Source of the DNA: Rhynchopus euleeides
Lineage: Eukaryota; Euglenozoa; Diplonemea; Diplonemida; Diplonemidae
Length of the DNA: 64,000 nt
Assembly (NCBI GenBank): GCA_963210315.1
Contig: OY723314.1
Location: forward strand, 1,178,001 to 1,242,000
Direction of reading: 5' to 3'
In this document: in pieces, positions 1-10,731 of the stretch
Layout: every line of letters starts with the position of its first letter
Numbering within the stretch: position 1 is the stretch's first letter
Made by a program: the position numbers and the translations under genes
The notes under the pieces: generated by a model
The model's input: the letters and a program-made list of their open reading frames with translations, nothing else
The model's database searches: none
What the model was told of the DNA's origin: nothing

Positions 1-662
1 CGAGTGACGCTGCACAGAGGCAGACGACACGGTGAACTCCAGCGGAGGTTACCCTACCTCCGCTGGAGTACACCGTGTGTCTCCCATGAGTCTCAACTAG
101 CGGGAGTCTGAGCGTAAACTAGCTGGAAAATAGACTCCCGTCTCCAGTACAGACTGCAGTCTTAGACTCCCTCTTAGACATGGTGGCTGGAGTCCACCAT
201 GTGTGCACCTTCAAAACAGAAGAGACCTGCATGACGAGGGCATCACCACCCACCGGGCCACCCGCTAGGTCCATTTTTTCTTCTCCGCTTCTCTGCCTTC
301 TTTGGACTATTTGGGCTCTGTGCGGATCACGATGGGGTCACTTTCTATTTTTTTATGGCGTTTTTTCTGACTGTTTTACTGTCCCAAAGTCACAAAAAAA
401 ACCGCCAAAAATGAGACCGACCTTTTTTTTTTTTCCAGAAAACCGGGAACCGGGAAACCCTGGTTTTGAAAACCGGAAAACCAGACCTATCTTATCCCCT
501 GGTCACGACTCATCATAGTTTCCCCAATTTTCTATTATTTTGTGACAGGTGGAAGCGTCCAATGCAACTCTCACAGGACAGAGGTCAGAGGGGATCCCGA
601 AGTATTTGTGACCAACGCACCGTGCCTCACGGAAGGCGTTCAGATCGAAAAAGGTTGCAGTG
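1..662. other. Gene-free left edge
   Basis: I see no supportable gene here. The only recognisable sequence is a stretch at about 547-600 that resembles two copies inside the large ankyrin-gene intron (26540-26600 and 26899-26957), so it is part of a dispersed repeat. Open frames are short and of simple composition. Confidence 0.6.
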
Positions 663-768
663 GGGGTCTTCGCTACGGGGTGGTCGTCAGTGCATTTTGG
701 TGCATTTCCTGTTGAATTGGCTGAAAACTGACGAAGTTTGTCGAAGTTTGTCGACCAGCGAAGACCCC
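663..768 (+). mobile_element. MITE family 1, copy 1
   Basis: This is a 106-bp non-coding element with terminal inverted repeats GGGGTCTTCGCT and AGCGAAGACCCC. It is flanked by a perfect 5-bp target-site duplication, CAGTG, at 658-662 and 769-773. Three more copies lie at 21322-21418, 36474-36582 and 57013-57120. The conserved middle contains the string TTGGCTGAAAACTGACGAAG. The TIR and TSD show cut-and-paste mobility; the transposase source is unknown. Confidence 0.85.
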
Positions 769-1020
769 CAGTGGGAGCAATGTTTTGTTCACCTACACTC
801 CATGCCCCAACGTGCAGGGGACCAGAAGGTTGCACATAGGAGGATTCTTCATATTCCTGGATTTCCCGAATTTCCTGGATTTCCCCCGGCCCCTTAGGCG
901 TTTTCAGGGCGGACAGGGCGGACATGCCCGGACCGGGAAATCCGGGTGTCCGGATGTCCGGGTCCAATTTTGACCCCCCCACGGTGGGATCTTGTAAATT
1001 TTACATGTATAACTACAAGT

Positions 1021-1367
1021 ACCGTATACGTAAATATTTTGGAACGTAAATATTATGGAACGTAAATATTATGGAACGTAAATATTTTGGAACGCTGGTG
1101 GGTTGGCGTTCCAGATTTTTTTCGTTCCATAATATTTACAGGGCTTTCTGCGACTCGGGGACTTGGACCAGGTGATCGGACGGCATGCAGAGTCCCTGAC
1201 GGGACCTACTCGTGCACTTTTCGCGCGATTCCTGACGCAAGCCGTCCTCACCACCGAGTCCCCAACTGGCCCTGTAAATATTTTGGAACGTAAATATTAT
1301 GGAACGGACCGGCCAAAAATGGGCCCGTTCCATAATATTTACGTTCCATAATATTTACGTATACGGT
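1021..1367 (+). mobile_element. TIR element B, copy 1
   Basis: The element starts ACCGTATACGTAAATATT and ends with the inverted complement. Its ends are built from tandem GGAACGTAAATATT units. The core (about 1140-1275) is GC-rich with no convincing open frame. An inverted copy lies at 3559-3889. Confidence 0.75.
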
Positions 1368-1529
1368 ATATACATGTATTATACATGTATAATACTTGCA
1401 TGTCAACTATTATACATGTATAATACATGTATATGCCTGAAATATACATGTAAAATACATGTATATCAAGTAAAAATACAAGTATAATACTTGCATGTCA
1501 ACTATTATACTTGTATTTTTACTTGATAT

Positions 1530-2341
1530 ACCGTAAACGGAAAAAGGGTGGACCGTAAAAATGTTCCAAGTTCCCAAAAAAAGGCCAAACGTTCCATCTT
1601 TTTTACGGTCCACCATTTATTGGGACTGAATATGGAAAAGACAATGCGTTTTTCGCCCGCGGGCTGGTGGGTTGCGGGGCGCGGACTGCGGCCTCCACGC
1701 CGCAGACACCCACACGTAGGCCTCCCGACCTCCCAGCTTTGGACCCTCCCTCCACCACCGCAACCAACACCAGCAAGAGAAGCAAGTCCTCCCTGCGTGT
1801 GGAAAAGGCACGATCACCACCACTCACCTCGAGACTCACCCACCACCACACCTCGAGAAGTGTAGTACCATGCAAGGAGCATTCCGGTAGAAGTAAAAGT
1901 AGAACCTGCTGCACGAGCCCACAAAAGCAGCCACAGTACGGCAGGGCGCGCAGACAGAAGCTGAGACCACCGGGCTCCCTCCAGATGTAAATTCGTGAAT
2001 CAGTGCCCGGAAAATTAAGGGAAATCGTACTCCTTTAGTGTAGTACACCCTGCAGTAACTGTGGGAGAACAGTTCCCGGACGATGGTGAGCGCACACTCT
2101 GTGCTGAGGCCCTGTGGTGTTAATCCTGCAGCTTCAGTCGTACGATTTCCTTGGTTCCTTCGCGACTTCGTCGCGAAGGAACTCGTAAAAAAAACCGCCA
2201 AGTCCACGATCCCAACCGTAAAATAGGTGGACCGTAAAAATGTTCCAAGTTCCGGAAAAATCCCATTTGTTCCATCTTTTTTACGGTCCACCTATAGTAC
2301 GGTTCACCTTTATTACGGTCCACAATATTTCCGTTTACGGT
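1530..2341 (+). mobile_element. TIR element A, copy 1
   Basis: This 812-bp element has termini ACCGTAAACGGAAA and TTTCCGTTTACGGT. Just inside each end lies a hairpin whose two strands read GTGGACCGTAAAAA and TTTTTTACGGTCCAC, so each end is itself a foldback. A near-identical direct copy lies at 2694-3505. Open frames are short and low in complexity, so I regard it as non-autonomous. Confidence 0.78.
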
Positions 2342-2693
2342 ACATGTATTTTACATGTATCTTTCAGGCATTTACATGTATTTTACATGTATAATACTTG
2401 TCATGCAAGTATTATACATGTAAAATACTTGCATGACAAGTAAAATACATGTATAATACTTGCATGACAAGTAAAATACTTGCATGCAAGTAAAATACAT
2501 GTATTTTACTTGCATGCAAGTATTTTACTTGTCATGCAAGTATTTTACATGTATAATACTTGCATGACAAGTATTATGCATGTAAAATACATGTATATCA
2601 AGTAAAAATACAAGTATAATAGTTGACATGCAAGTATTATACTTGTATTTTTACTTGATATACATGTATTTTACATGTATATTTCAGGCATAT
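2342..2693. repeat. TACATGTA/TACTTG palindromic spacer array
   Basis: The spacer between the two A copies is an irregular array of short self-complementary words such as TACATGTA, ATACTTGCATG and CATGCAAGTA. Related tracts fill 1368-1529 and 3506-3558. The sequence is AT-rich and could form many alternative cruciforms. Confidence 0.75.
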
Positions 2694-3505
2694 ACCGTAA
2701 ACGGAAAAAGGGTGGACCGTAAAAATGTTCCAAGTTCCCAAAAAAAGGCCAAACGTTCCATCTTTTTTACGGTCCACCATTTATTGGGACTGCATATGGA
2801 AAAGACAATGCGATTTTCGCCCGCGGGCTGGTGGGTTGCGGGGCGCGGACTGCGGCCTCCACGCCGCAGACTCCCGCACGTAGGCCTCCCGACCTCCCAG
2901 CTTTGGACCCTCCCTCCACCACCGCAACCAACACCAGCAAGAGAAGCAAGTCCTCCCTGCGTGTGGAAAGGGCACGATCACCACCACTCACCTCGAGACT
3001 CACCCACCACCACACCTCGAGAAGTGTAGTACCATGCAAGGAGCGTTCCGGTAGAAGTAAAAGTAGAACCTGATGCACGAGCCCACAAAAGCAGCCACAG
3101 TACGGCAGGGCGCGCAGACAGAAGCTGAGACCACCGGGCTCCCTCCAGATGTAAATTCGTGAATCAGTGCCCGGAAAATTCAGGGAAATCGTACTCCTTT
3201 AGTGTAGTACACCCTGCAGTAACTGTGGGAGAACAGTTCCCGGACGATGGTGAGCGCACACTCTGTGCTGAGGCTCTGTGGTGTTAATCCTGCAGCTTCA
3301 GTCGTACGATTTCCTTGGTTCCTTCGCGACTTCGTCACGAAGGAACTCGTAAAAAAAACCGCCAAGTCCACTATCCCAACCGTAAAATAGGTGGACCGTA
3401 AAAATGTTCCAAGTTCCGGAAAAATCCCATTTGTTCCATCTTTTTTACGGTCCACCTATAGTACGGTTCACCTTTATTACGGTCCACAATATTTCCGTTT
3501 ACGGT
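2694..3505 (+). mobile_element. TIR element A, copy 2
   Basis: This is the second copy of element A, in the same orientation as the first and offset by 1,164 bp. The two differ by only scattered substitutions, so the duplication is recent. It has the same termini and sub-terminal hairpins as copy 1 and no coding capacity. Confidence 0.78.
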
Positions 3506-3558
3506 ACATGTATTATACATGTATAATAGTTGACATGCAAGTATTATACATGTATAAT

Positions 3559-3889
3559 ACCGTATACGTAAATATTATGGAACGTAAATATTATGGAACG
3601 GGCCCATTTTTGGCCGGTCCGTTCCATAATATTTACAGGGCCAGTTGGGGACTCGGTGGTGAGGACGGCTTGCGTCAGGAATCGCGCGAAAAGTGCACGA
3701 GTAGGTCCCGTCAGGGACTCTGTATGCCGTCCGATCACCTGGTCCAAGTCCCCGAGTCGCAGAAAGCCCTGTAAATATTATGGAACGAAAAAAATCTGGA
3801 ACGCCAACCCACCAGCGTTCCAAAATATTTACGTTCCATAATATTTACGTTCCATAATATTTACGTTCCAAAATATTTACGTATACGGT
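3559..3889 (-). mobile_element. TIR element B, copy 2 (inverted)
   Basis: This is an inverted copy of the element at 1021-1367, with the same ACCGTATACG termini and the same GC-rich core in reverse complement. Together the two B copies form the inner part of the palindrome's arms. Confidence 0.75.
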
Positions 3890-4140
3890 ACATGTATTAT
3901 ACTTGTAGTTATACATGTAAAATTTACAAGATCCCACCGTGCCCCCCCCCCCCCCCGGACATTTCCCGAATTTCCCGCCCGGACATGTCCGGGCGGACAT
4001 CCGGACATCCAGAAATGTCCGCCCCGGACAGGGCGGACATGTCCGGGCGGACATTTTCTGGTGTCCGGATGTCCGGGCGGACATGTCCGGACCCGGAAAT
4101 TCGGGAAATCCAATTTTGACCCCCCCCCCCCCCCCGGACA

Positions 4141-7100
4141 TGTCCGGCCAGGACCTCAATAGTTTGATTTTTGGTCCAGAAAATAGTTTGAAAATTTTTG
4201 AAATCTGGGTGCCCAAAAAAAAAATTCCTAAGACCGGCGATTTGTAGGGGGACCCTTTCGAATTTTTTTTGGGGAAGGGTAAATTGAACGTTTTTGGCCA
4301 AATGAAGCCACTGCGACCATTCCCGGGCCTCGGAAATCAGATTTTTGCCCCTCAAATGCGGTGCCGGTCCGGACAAAAAACCGAAAAAATCGTGAAAAAT
4401 GGCCCATTTTCCCCAGCCAAAAATGGGCCAAAAATGCCCCCCGGACACCCCCAGAGACATGTCCTAATCCGGGGTGCCAGTAGGGGGGACCCAGGTGTGG
4501 CTCTATTTTGGGGGTATTTTGGCCGATTTTCGAAATCCTATTTTGGTTTTTTTGCACTTTTTTTGGGTGCTTTTTTGCACGATTTCTGTGCCTCAGACAC
4601 AGATTTGAACGATTTTTGAACGATTTTTGGCCGTGCTCGTAGCATTCCCCGTTGAGGGGGTCGCTATTTCGTGTTCTCCTGGCCGCACGGAGGCATTGCC
4701 TTACGTCGCCTCTTCCTCTTTTCCTTTGGTGGTGTGTTGGTCTGGCACAGAGGGCGGGACCGTGCTGATATGCACAGTGACGACTCTCCCTTTTGTTTTG
4801 TGCCCGCCTCCACCGAGATTCGGCTGATGCCTCTCAGACTGGGGGCGGGCGGTCGCCGACCCTTTTCTGTACGAGGTTTTCCACAGGCTGCACACCTGCC
4901 CCGCGGCTGTGTGGCAGTCTTCGCGGAGTGCAATGCGAAGGTCTGGCCTGACGTGGTGTGACTATTTAGACTCCAGGTGTCTCCACCCTTCCTGGTCTGG
5001 GGAGCCTCGGTACCCAAGCAGTTTTCGGTCATGCCCTGGACCACGGCCGTGCTAGACTCCTGGTGCAGGCACCCGTCATGGTCCGGGGACGGCCCCCCCA
5101 GGCAGTTTAACGTCTTACCCAGGACCTTTTTTTTTCCCTCTTGTGTCCCATGCCTTGTTTGCAGTGATCGCATTGTTGGCCATCCTTGCTGTAGTTCGGC
5201 ATGCCGCCCTTCCCACCTTCCCCCACCCCCTCCCCGGCGGTTTTGCTCTCCGTGTGGTTTGGTGGTACTGGTGAGCCATCTGGGGAAAGAACCTTGACAA
5301 TCCCGGGCCGGCAGTACGTTCGTCACCCCCACGGGCTCGGCCGGTTTCTAAACCTTTAGGCAATCTACGTCCGCAGGCCAAGAACCCGGTGTGCAGATGC
5401 ACGTTGGGAGCCCCCTGAAGTCCGCACACGCCCTCTCTGAGTAGTCCCCGACCAAGCGCTGGCCTCTCTGACCGACTACCATGCCGCCGCAGGCCAAGAA
5501 CCCGGTGTGCCGAAGCACATTGGGAGCCCCCTGAAGTCAACACAGCACCCCGCCAGTGGCTCCAGCTGTCCCTCCCCATGTCAGAGTTGACGGAAAAAGG
5601 CGGACCCTCTTTTGTCCCAGTGCTCCGTGCTATGCACTGGGACCCCGTTGCCCAGGCGGACCAGCCTGGGGGAGCCCTCGGGGTGTGGGGTTGAGTTTTA
5701 CGACTTCCCTAGGTCTTAGGTAGTTTAAGGTCGTGCCCAGGACCATTTTGGTGTGATTTTTGCGCTATTTTGATTCACTCGGCCTGACCGATGCATACGA
5801 TTCGAAAAAATGGCGAAAAAATCGCTATCAACAACGGTGAACGAATGGAGGTAGATGGGGAAGTGGAAGGACACAGCACGCCCTCTCACTGATCGCCATC
5901 TGTACACTACCTCTCTGTTCAAGGCGGTCAGTGTCACTTGATGGCGCTGCACACAAATCACTGCTACATCCCAGGGCGCCTTCCCTTGTGAGAATAGCGG
6001 AACTTCTGCGGTTGCAGTTTGGTGGTTGAGGCCGGCGGTGATATCACTTTGGTGACTGTGCTTCCTTCCCCCTGAGCTCGATCAGATCCAGGTCGACCTG
6101 GTGCTGCGTGGCTCCTGGTGTGCCATCTCTTGCATGCCACGGATGCCCACCAAGTCGAACCCGAAACATGACGACCCTTTCGAGATGTCATGGCCGCAAG
6201 CCCGCAAACCCGATCGCATTCGCAAGGTGGTTCGTCTCTTAGAGATCAGTGCTCGGGCCCAGCCTTCCGCGAGGGTGCTGGAACCGACATGCCGCAGCCC
6301 CGTACGCGCAAGGACTTGGCTCCAAGACCAGGCACATGCCACAGGGGGGTGTGGGGGGCGGAGCCCCCCAGCCGCCGGAGGCCACGGTAGCGAACGTCTG
6401 TTGGCCTGGCTCCATAGTCGCATACGCTCAAGTACAACACAACTGACAGATAGCACATGTCGCATGGGGGGACGATAAATTGTCGCGCAAAGACACGCCA
6501 CAGGGGGGTCTGGGGGGCGGAGCCCCCCAGCCGCCGGAGGCCACGGTAGTGAACATCTGTTGGTTTGAGCTCGAGAGCAAGCCTCTCACACCACCGCCCT
6601 CCGACCCCCCTCTCCACCCCCCAGGTGCAACATTTGTTTGCACCCGGAAAATGTGTTCTTTTGACTGTTTGAGCACATCCAAGACCGGGAACATAGAAGA
6701 ATTCTGCTGAAAACCCAAAGGAAAATGGTGCAAAAAAGTAGTGACCACCACCCCCATCCCCACCTCCGGGTGCAAAAAATTTTTTGGCCACGGAAAATGT
6801 GTTCTTTTGAATGTTTGAGCACATCCAAGACCGGGAACATAAAAATTTTCTGCCAATACCAAGTAGGGTCACAATAAAATCCAAAGGAAAAAAGTGCAAA
6901 AAAATAGTGCAAAAAAATATTTTTTCCCCAAATTCCTATTTTCATTCCGTGAAATAGATACACGCCTGGGGGGACCTTTCGATTTTTTTTTCGAGGAGAG
7001 GTCAATTGAACGTTTTTGGACATCTGAGGCCACTGCGACCATTCACAGGCCTCGGAAATGAGATTTTTGGCCCTCAAATGGGGTACCGGTCCCCACGAAA

Positions 7101-8263
7101 TTCCGAAAAAATCATGAAAATCGAAAGGTCCCACGCACCAAATTCTGCCCAAAAATCGTCAAAAATGGACATGTCATACGCAGCAAGGGGGCAAACCACT
7201 CCCCAATGCTCAATGATTCCACGGCAAGCCAGATTTTCTGATCAATTGGTTTGTTTGAGCATGTTCCTGGCCCTTGTTTGGAAAGTAGATGACCCCTGGC
7301 TGGAGAGGACGGTTGTGCTCGACCGGACGGAGAGAGAACCTTCTCCATAACCACCTCCACTCCACAATGCCACAAGTGGCAGGAAGGCCGGGTGTTACAG
7401 GCCTCAACCAGGGTTCCAAGGCTCTCCACTTCCTGGCTGCGTCAGGGATCACCGGGTACAGCGAGCAGGATTCCCTGTCCTGACACCCCAGCATGTACCA
7501 CCGGAAGAACCCGAAACAGCAGCCCCCCCTCATGGGGGTTGCAAGAGGCACGGAAATCGTTCAAATCGGACCGAGTCCGAAAATTCGGCACTTTCTTGGG
7601 TACAAATTGCGGTCCGAAATTTTCCGATTTTTTGAAAAAAGGCTAATTCTGTAAGGGGGACCTTTTCGAATTTTTTTTTCGGGCACTTTTTCCACAAGGA
7701 AATGTCCGCCCTGTCCGCTACTGTCCACTACCGATTTCAAGGATCCTCCATAACAAAACAAAAGAAACCCGGCAATCCTTCCTTTTTTGCAGTTTTGAGT
7801 TTCGTGGTGTTAGCGATGCTGGCATCGCGAATAGTGTCCCCTAGAGTACGCACCCGTGAGAACCGGTCCCGCTTTTCTGCTCCTCGCGAAGAAGATTTCC
7901 CGCCCCCGCCCCCCCTTGCACAGCCCACATGACGGATGACGGACACCCCTGCCCGGAATCGGAAGTCTCTGAGCAGGGGTCTGGGCCCCCCGCCCCGCTT
8001 CTGATTGAGCTGGCCCAAAAAAGGCGTAGTCTGACAGGCAGAGTGATGGGGCCTCCGTGCAGACCCTCCCTTGTGTGTGTAGCGGCATGCAGACAACCGG
8101 TACTCCAGTGAGGGCAGGCCCCCACACTCGCCCAAAGGTTTTGTAGCAAGGCTACTTGCAGTGCAGAGCCACGCCGCAGCATGATGTGCGCGACTGCTCT
8201 TCACCCTGACAATAGCCCCTCTTCACTTGGGGTGGGGTCAGAAATGAATATTGCATCCAACGG
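4141..8263. repeat. Gene-free region with diverged direct repeats
   Basis: No gene is supportable. The region holds several pairs of diverged direct repeats. 4247-4410 resembles 6970-7125 (shared TTGAACGTTTTTGG and ACTGCGACCATTC), with a fragment at about 7645-7690. 5371-5430 resembles 5487-5550. 6325-6390 resembles 6489-6555, each with a GGGGGGCGGAGCCCCCC palindrome. 6645-6705 resembles 6795-6855. The open frames are shadows of these repeats. Confidence 0.6.
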
Positions 8264-10580
8264 CAGAGTTGTGGCACGCGCCACGCTGGCTATGCTGCAC
8301 GTCCTCCTCCTCGGAGTGGCACTGAGTTGGCCCCACACTCTCACCCGAGTGGGGCGTCCGCTGTGACGTAGGGGTGGGTGGGTGGGGAGTGGGCACAGAT
8401 CCGTGCAGGGTTACCCACTTAAAACACGATGACCACATATACACACACCCTCCAGCAGACCGGGACAGGGCTGTGTCTGTGTGGGATGGAGGTGCACGCC
8501 ATCGACACGCTGTCAGGGCGTGAGGAGCCTCTGGAGATCGATGCCGATGCGACGGTGTCTGCGATGAAGCGGCGGTGCGGCGAGGCCTTCGGGTTCGGGG
8601 AGGACGTGGAGTTGAGCGTGGGCGGGCAGCGCGTGGTGTGTGACGGGGCGGAGCGCATCAGCAACGTCGCCGCCTTCTCGGGCGGGTGCCGGGTGGGGGT
8701 GGTGCGTGGGGTGGCGGAGTTTGTGTCGCAGCTGCGCAGCGGTGCTGTGCAGATGGACGACATCCCCGTGTGGGCACGCCAGCGGCGGGAGTGTGTTCTG
8801 GCGGTGCTGGCACATGCCCTCGAGGCTGCCAGGAGTGGCAAACCGAGGCCACGTTGGCCCATCCAGCCACACTGGGTGCACCCTTTGCTGCACGACGACA
8901 AGGAGGTGATGCTGCAGTTCGTGAGGTGCGATCATCGGGCATTTCTGCGTGCCAGTGCCGCACTGCGTGCCGATGCAGACATCGTGATAGCAGCGTTGAA
9001 GAAGGACGCGTCGATGTGGCACCGCGTCGAGGACAAAAGCCTGCAGGAGCAGCGCAGCGTTGCGCTTGTTGCTGTTCCGTATTGCGCAAACAGCGCTGTG
9101 TGGCTCAGTGACAAGGCGTTCGTGCTCGAAGTACTCGAGAACAGGGAGGTGTGGACAGATGTCAGCAAGGCGTTGCAGCAGGATAAAGAGGTCGTCATGA
9201 AGGCACTTGATGGTGAAAGACTGACGGGTTTTCATCAACTGAGTGCGGCGTTGCAGCAAGACAAGGAGGTCGTCATGAAAGCGCGTGAGTATCTTGAAGT
9301 GCATTTCGGTGATCTGTGCGAGACGTTGCAGCAGGACAAAGAGCTTGCCATGGAGGCACTTTCTGATGATGATGAGGGGATCCGCTTTCACCAACTGAGT
9401 GCGGCGTTGCAGCAAGACAAAGAGGTTGTCATGGAGGCACTTTCCCACGACAAGCTGAAGGACTTTCACCGACTGAGTGCAGCGCTGCAGCAGGACAAAG
9501 AGGTCGTCATGAAGGCAATTAGATGTGGGACGGTGAATTTCGGTGATCTGTGCGAGGCGTTGCAGCATGACAAAGAGGTCGTCATGAAGGCACTTCAACA
9601 TATTTGCACCAAGTTTGGCGACCTGAGTGAGGATTTGCGATCGGACAAAGCCTTCGCAATAGAGGCAGTCACCCGCGCTTCTCACACTCTCACCCGCCCT
9701 TCTTCCATCTACACCTCCATCACCGGCCCACTGCGCCAGGACAAGGACGTTGCGTTGGCAGCTATTGCAAGGGTATCCGACCTGTTCCGCAGCATGGTCC
9801 CTGCGCTGACTGACGACCTGGAGGTGGCACTTGCTGCCATCCGTGCCGACCCGTGCAACTTCATCTACGCGGGGGAGAGTGTGCGTGCTGACAAGCAGGC
9901 AGCACTTGCCGCTTTCCCCCGTCCTCCCAGGGCAGACCCCCCTGTGCTGCTCCCTTTTGCCAGTGCAGAGCTGCAGGCAGACCGCGAAGTGGTGCTTGCT
10001 GCGGTGCGCGCGAATGCACAGAATGCCGACTACGCCAGCCCTGCCCTGCACGACCTGGTTGCCTCTGGCCCGTAGGGCACCGCCGTGCCCAGCAGGTTGA
10101 GCTGTGCCCTGTTGGCTGATTCTCCGGTCACACGAAGGCATGGGGACCCGGCAGCAGCCTGGAACAGCAGAAGTCATGGGTACACAGTTGAGGCGATCCG
10201 TGGCTCTGCTTTGCTGAGGGCGCATCTTTCGTTCCCCAGCCCTCAGGGAATCAGCGATCCTGCCATGCACAGCCGGAGGTAGTGACTTCCTGATTTTTGA
10301 GTAGTTTTGAACATGGTCGAGAACAGCAGTCTTTGAACTTTCCGACCACCCCCTCAACCCCCCTCCCCCTCCCCCTTCCCCTGCTTCTGTTTTGACGACA
10401 CTGTACTGTGGTCCAGCCACCAAGCCACTGACAGGCAACTGCTACACACCCTCCCATTGTGCATTGATCCACCCTGCACAGCATATCTGGTGGCCACCAG
10501 TGACTGCAAAAAGGGCAAAACACTGCGAGAAGGTGCTGGCGAGACTTGCCTTTGCCTTCACTCTCGACAATCAAACCCCC
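8264..10580 (+). repeat. Segmental duplication, copy 1
   Basis: This block is duplicated at 46914-49245. The shared sequence starts at CAGAGTTGTGGCACG, runs through a whole DUF4116 gene and its 3' flank, has a diverged patch near 10498-10525, and ends at CTCTCGACAATCAAACCCC. In copy 1 it abuts a gene of unknown function; in copy 2 it abuts another DUF4116 gene. Confidence 0.85.
8486..10075 (+). CDS. Ubl-like/DUF4116 repeat protein
   Basis: The 529-residue protein starts at the methionine of MEVHAIDTLSGREE, because the same N-terminus opens the paralogue at 49292. An upstream in-frame ATG at 8429 is less likely. Residues 1-75 resemble a ubiquitin-like fold. Residues from about 130 onward are tandem repeats built on LQQDKEVVMKAL...FHQLSAAL, the DUF4116 signature, alternating with a FGDLCEAL variant. 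There is no signal peptide, membrane segment or enzymatic motif. DUF4116 has no known biochemical role; binding to other proteins is inferred. A frameshifted copy lies at 47136-48730. The upstream tract ending CCCTCCAG is a candidate trans-splice acceptor. Confidence 0.85.
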   Translation: MEVHAIDTLSGREEPLEIDADATVSAMKRRCGEAFGFGEDVELSVGGQRVVCDGAERISNVAAFSGGCRVGVVRGVAEFVSQLRSGAVQMDDIPVWARQRRECVLAVLAHALEAARSGKPRPRWPIQPHWVHPLLHDDKEVMLQFVRCDHRAFLRASAALRADADIVIAALKKDASMWHRVEDKSLQEQRSVALVAVPYCANSAVWLSDKAFVLEVLENREVWTDVSKALQQDKEVVMKALDGERLTGFHQLSAALQQDKEVVMKAREYLEVHFGDLCETLQQDKELAMEALSDDDEGIRFHQLSAALQQDKEVVMEALSHDKLKDFHRLSAALQQDKEVVMKAIRCGTVNFGDLCEALQHDKEVVMKALQHICTKFGDLSEDLRSDKAFAIEAVTRASHTLTRPSSIYTSITGPLRQDKDVALAAIARVSDLFRSMVPALTDDLEVALAAIRADPCNFIYAGESVRADKQAALAAFPRPPRADPPVLLPFASAELQADREVVLAAVRANAQNADYASPALHDLVASGP

Positions 10581-10731
10581 CCCTGCTTCTTCACTGTGAC
10601 CGCCACACCACTGCCGCCCCCTCCCCTTCCCTCAAACCCCACCTACCCCCCCACTATACCACACACCCAGACACAGGGGGGGGCTGGGATCTCTCCCACA
10701 CCACCCCTCCCCTTCCCCCTCCGCCACCCAC
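10076..10731. other. Intergenic spacer
   Basis: This is the 3' flank of the DUF4116 gene, duplicated at 48731-49245, followed by a C-rich tract (10570-10730). The C-rich part could serve as a polypyrimidine tract for the next gene. I see no gene. Confidence 0.6.

Larger units (their letters stand above)
893..4140. repeat. Nested palindromic transposon cluster
   Basis: The block reads as a large imperfect palindrome. The outer arms (about 893-1370 and 3559-4140) are inverted copies and carry GGACATGTCC-rich tracts, then a CGGTGGGATCTTG motif, then element B. The centre holds two direct copies of a second element (A). The spacers between elements are runs of TACATGTA and TACTTG palindromes. 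No coding capacity is evident. A and B share related termini (ACCGTAAACGG and ACCGTATACG), so they probably belong to one TIR superfamily that inserts into the palindromic spacer. Confidence 0.75.

Noticed and set aside
8513-10438. 641-codon minus-strand open frame
   Set aside because: It is the antisense shadow of the DUF4116 gene; the + strand reading has recognisable repeats and the minus reading does not.
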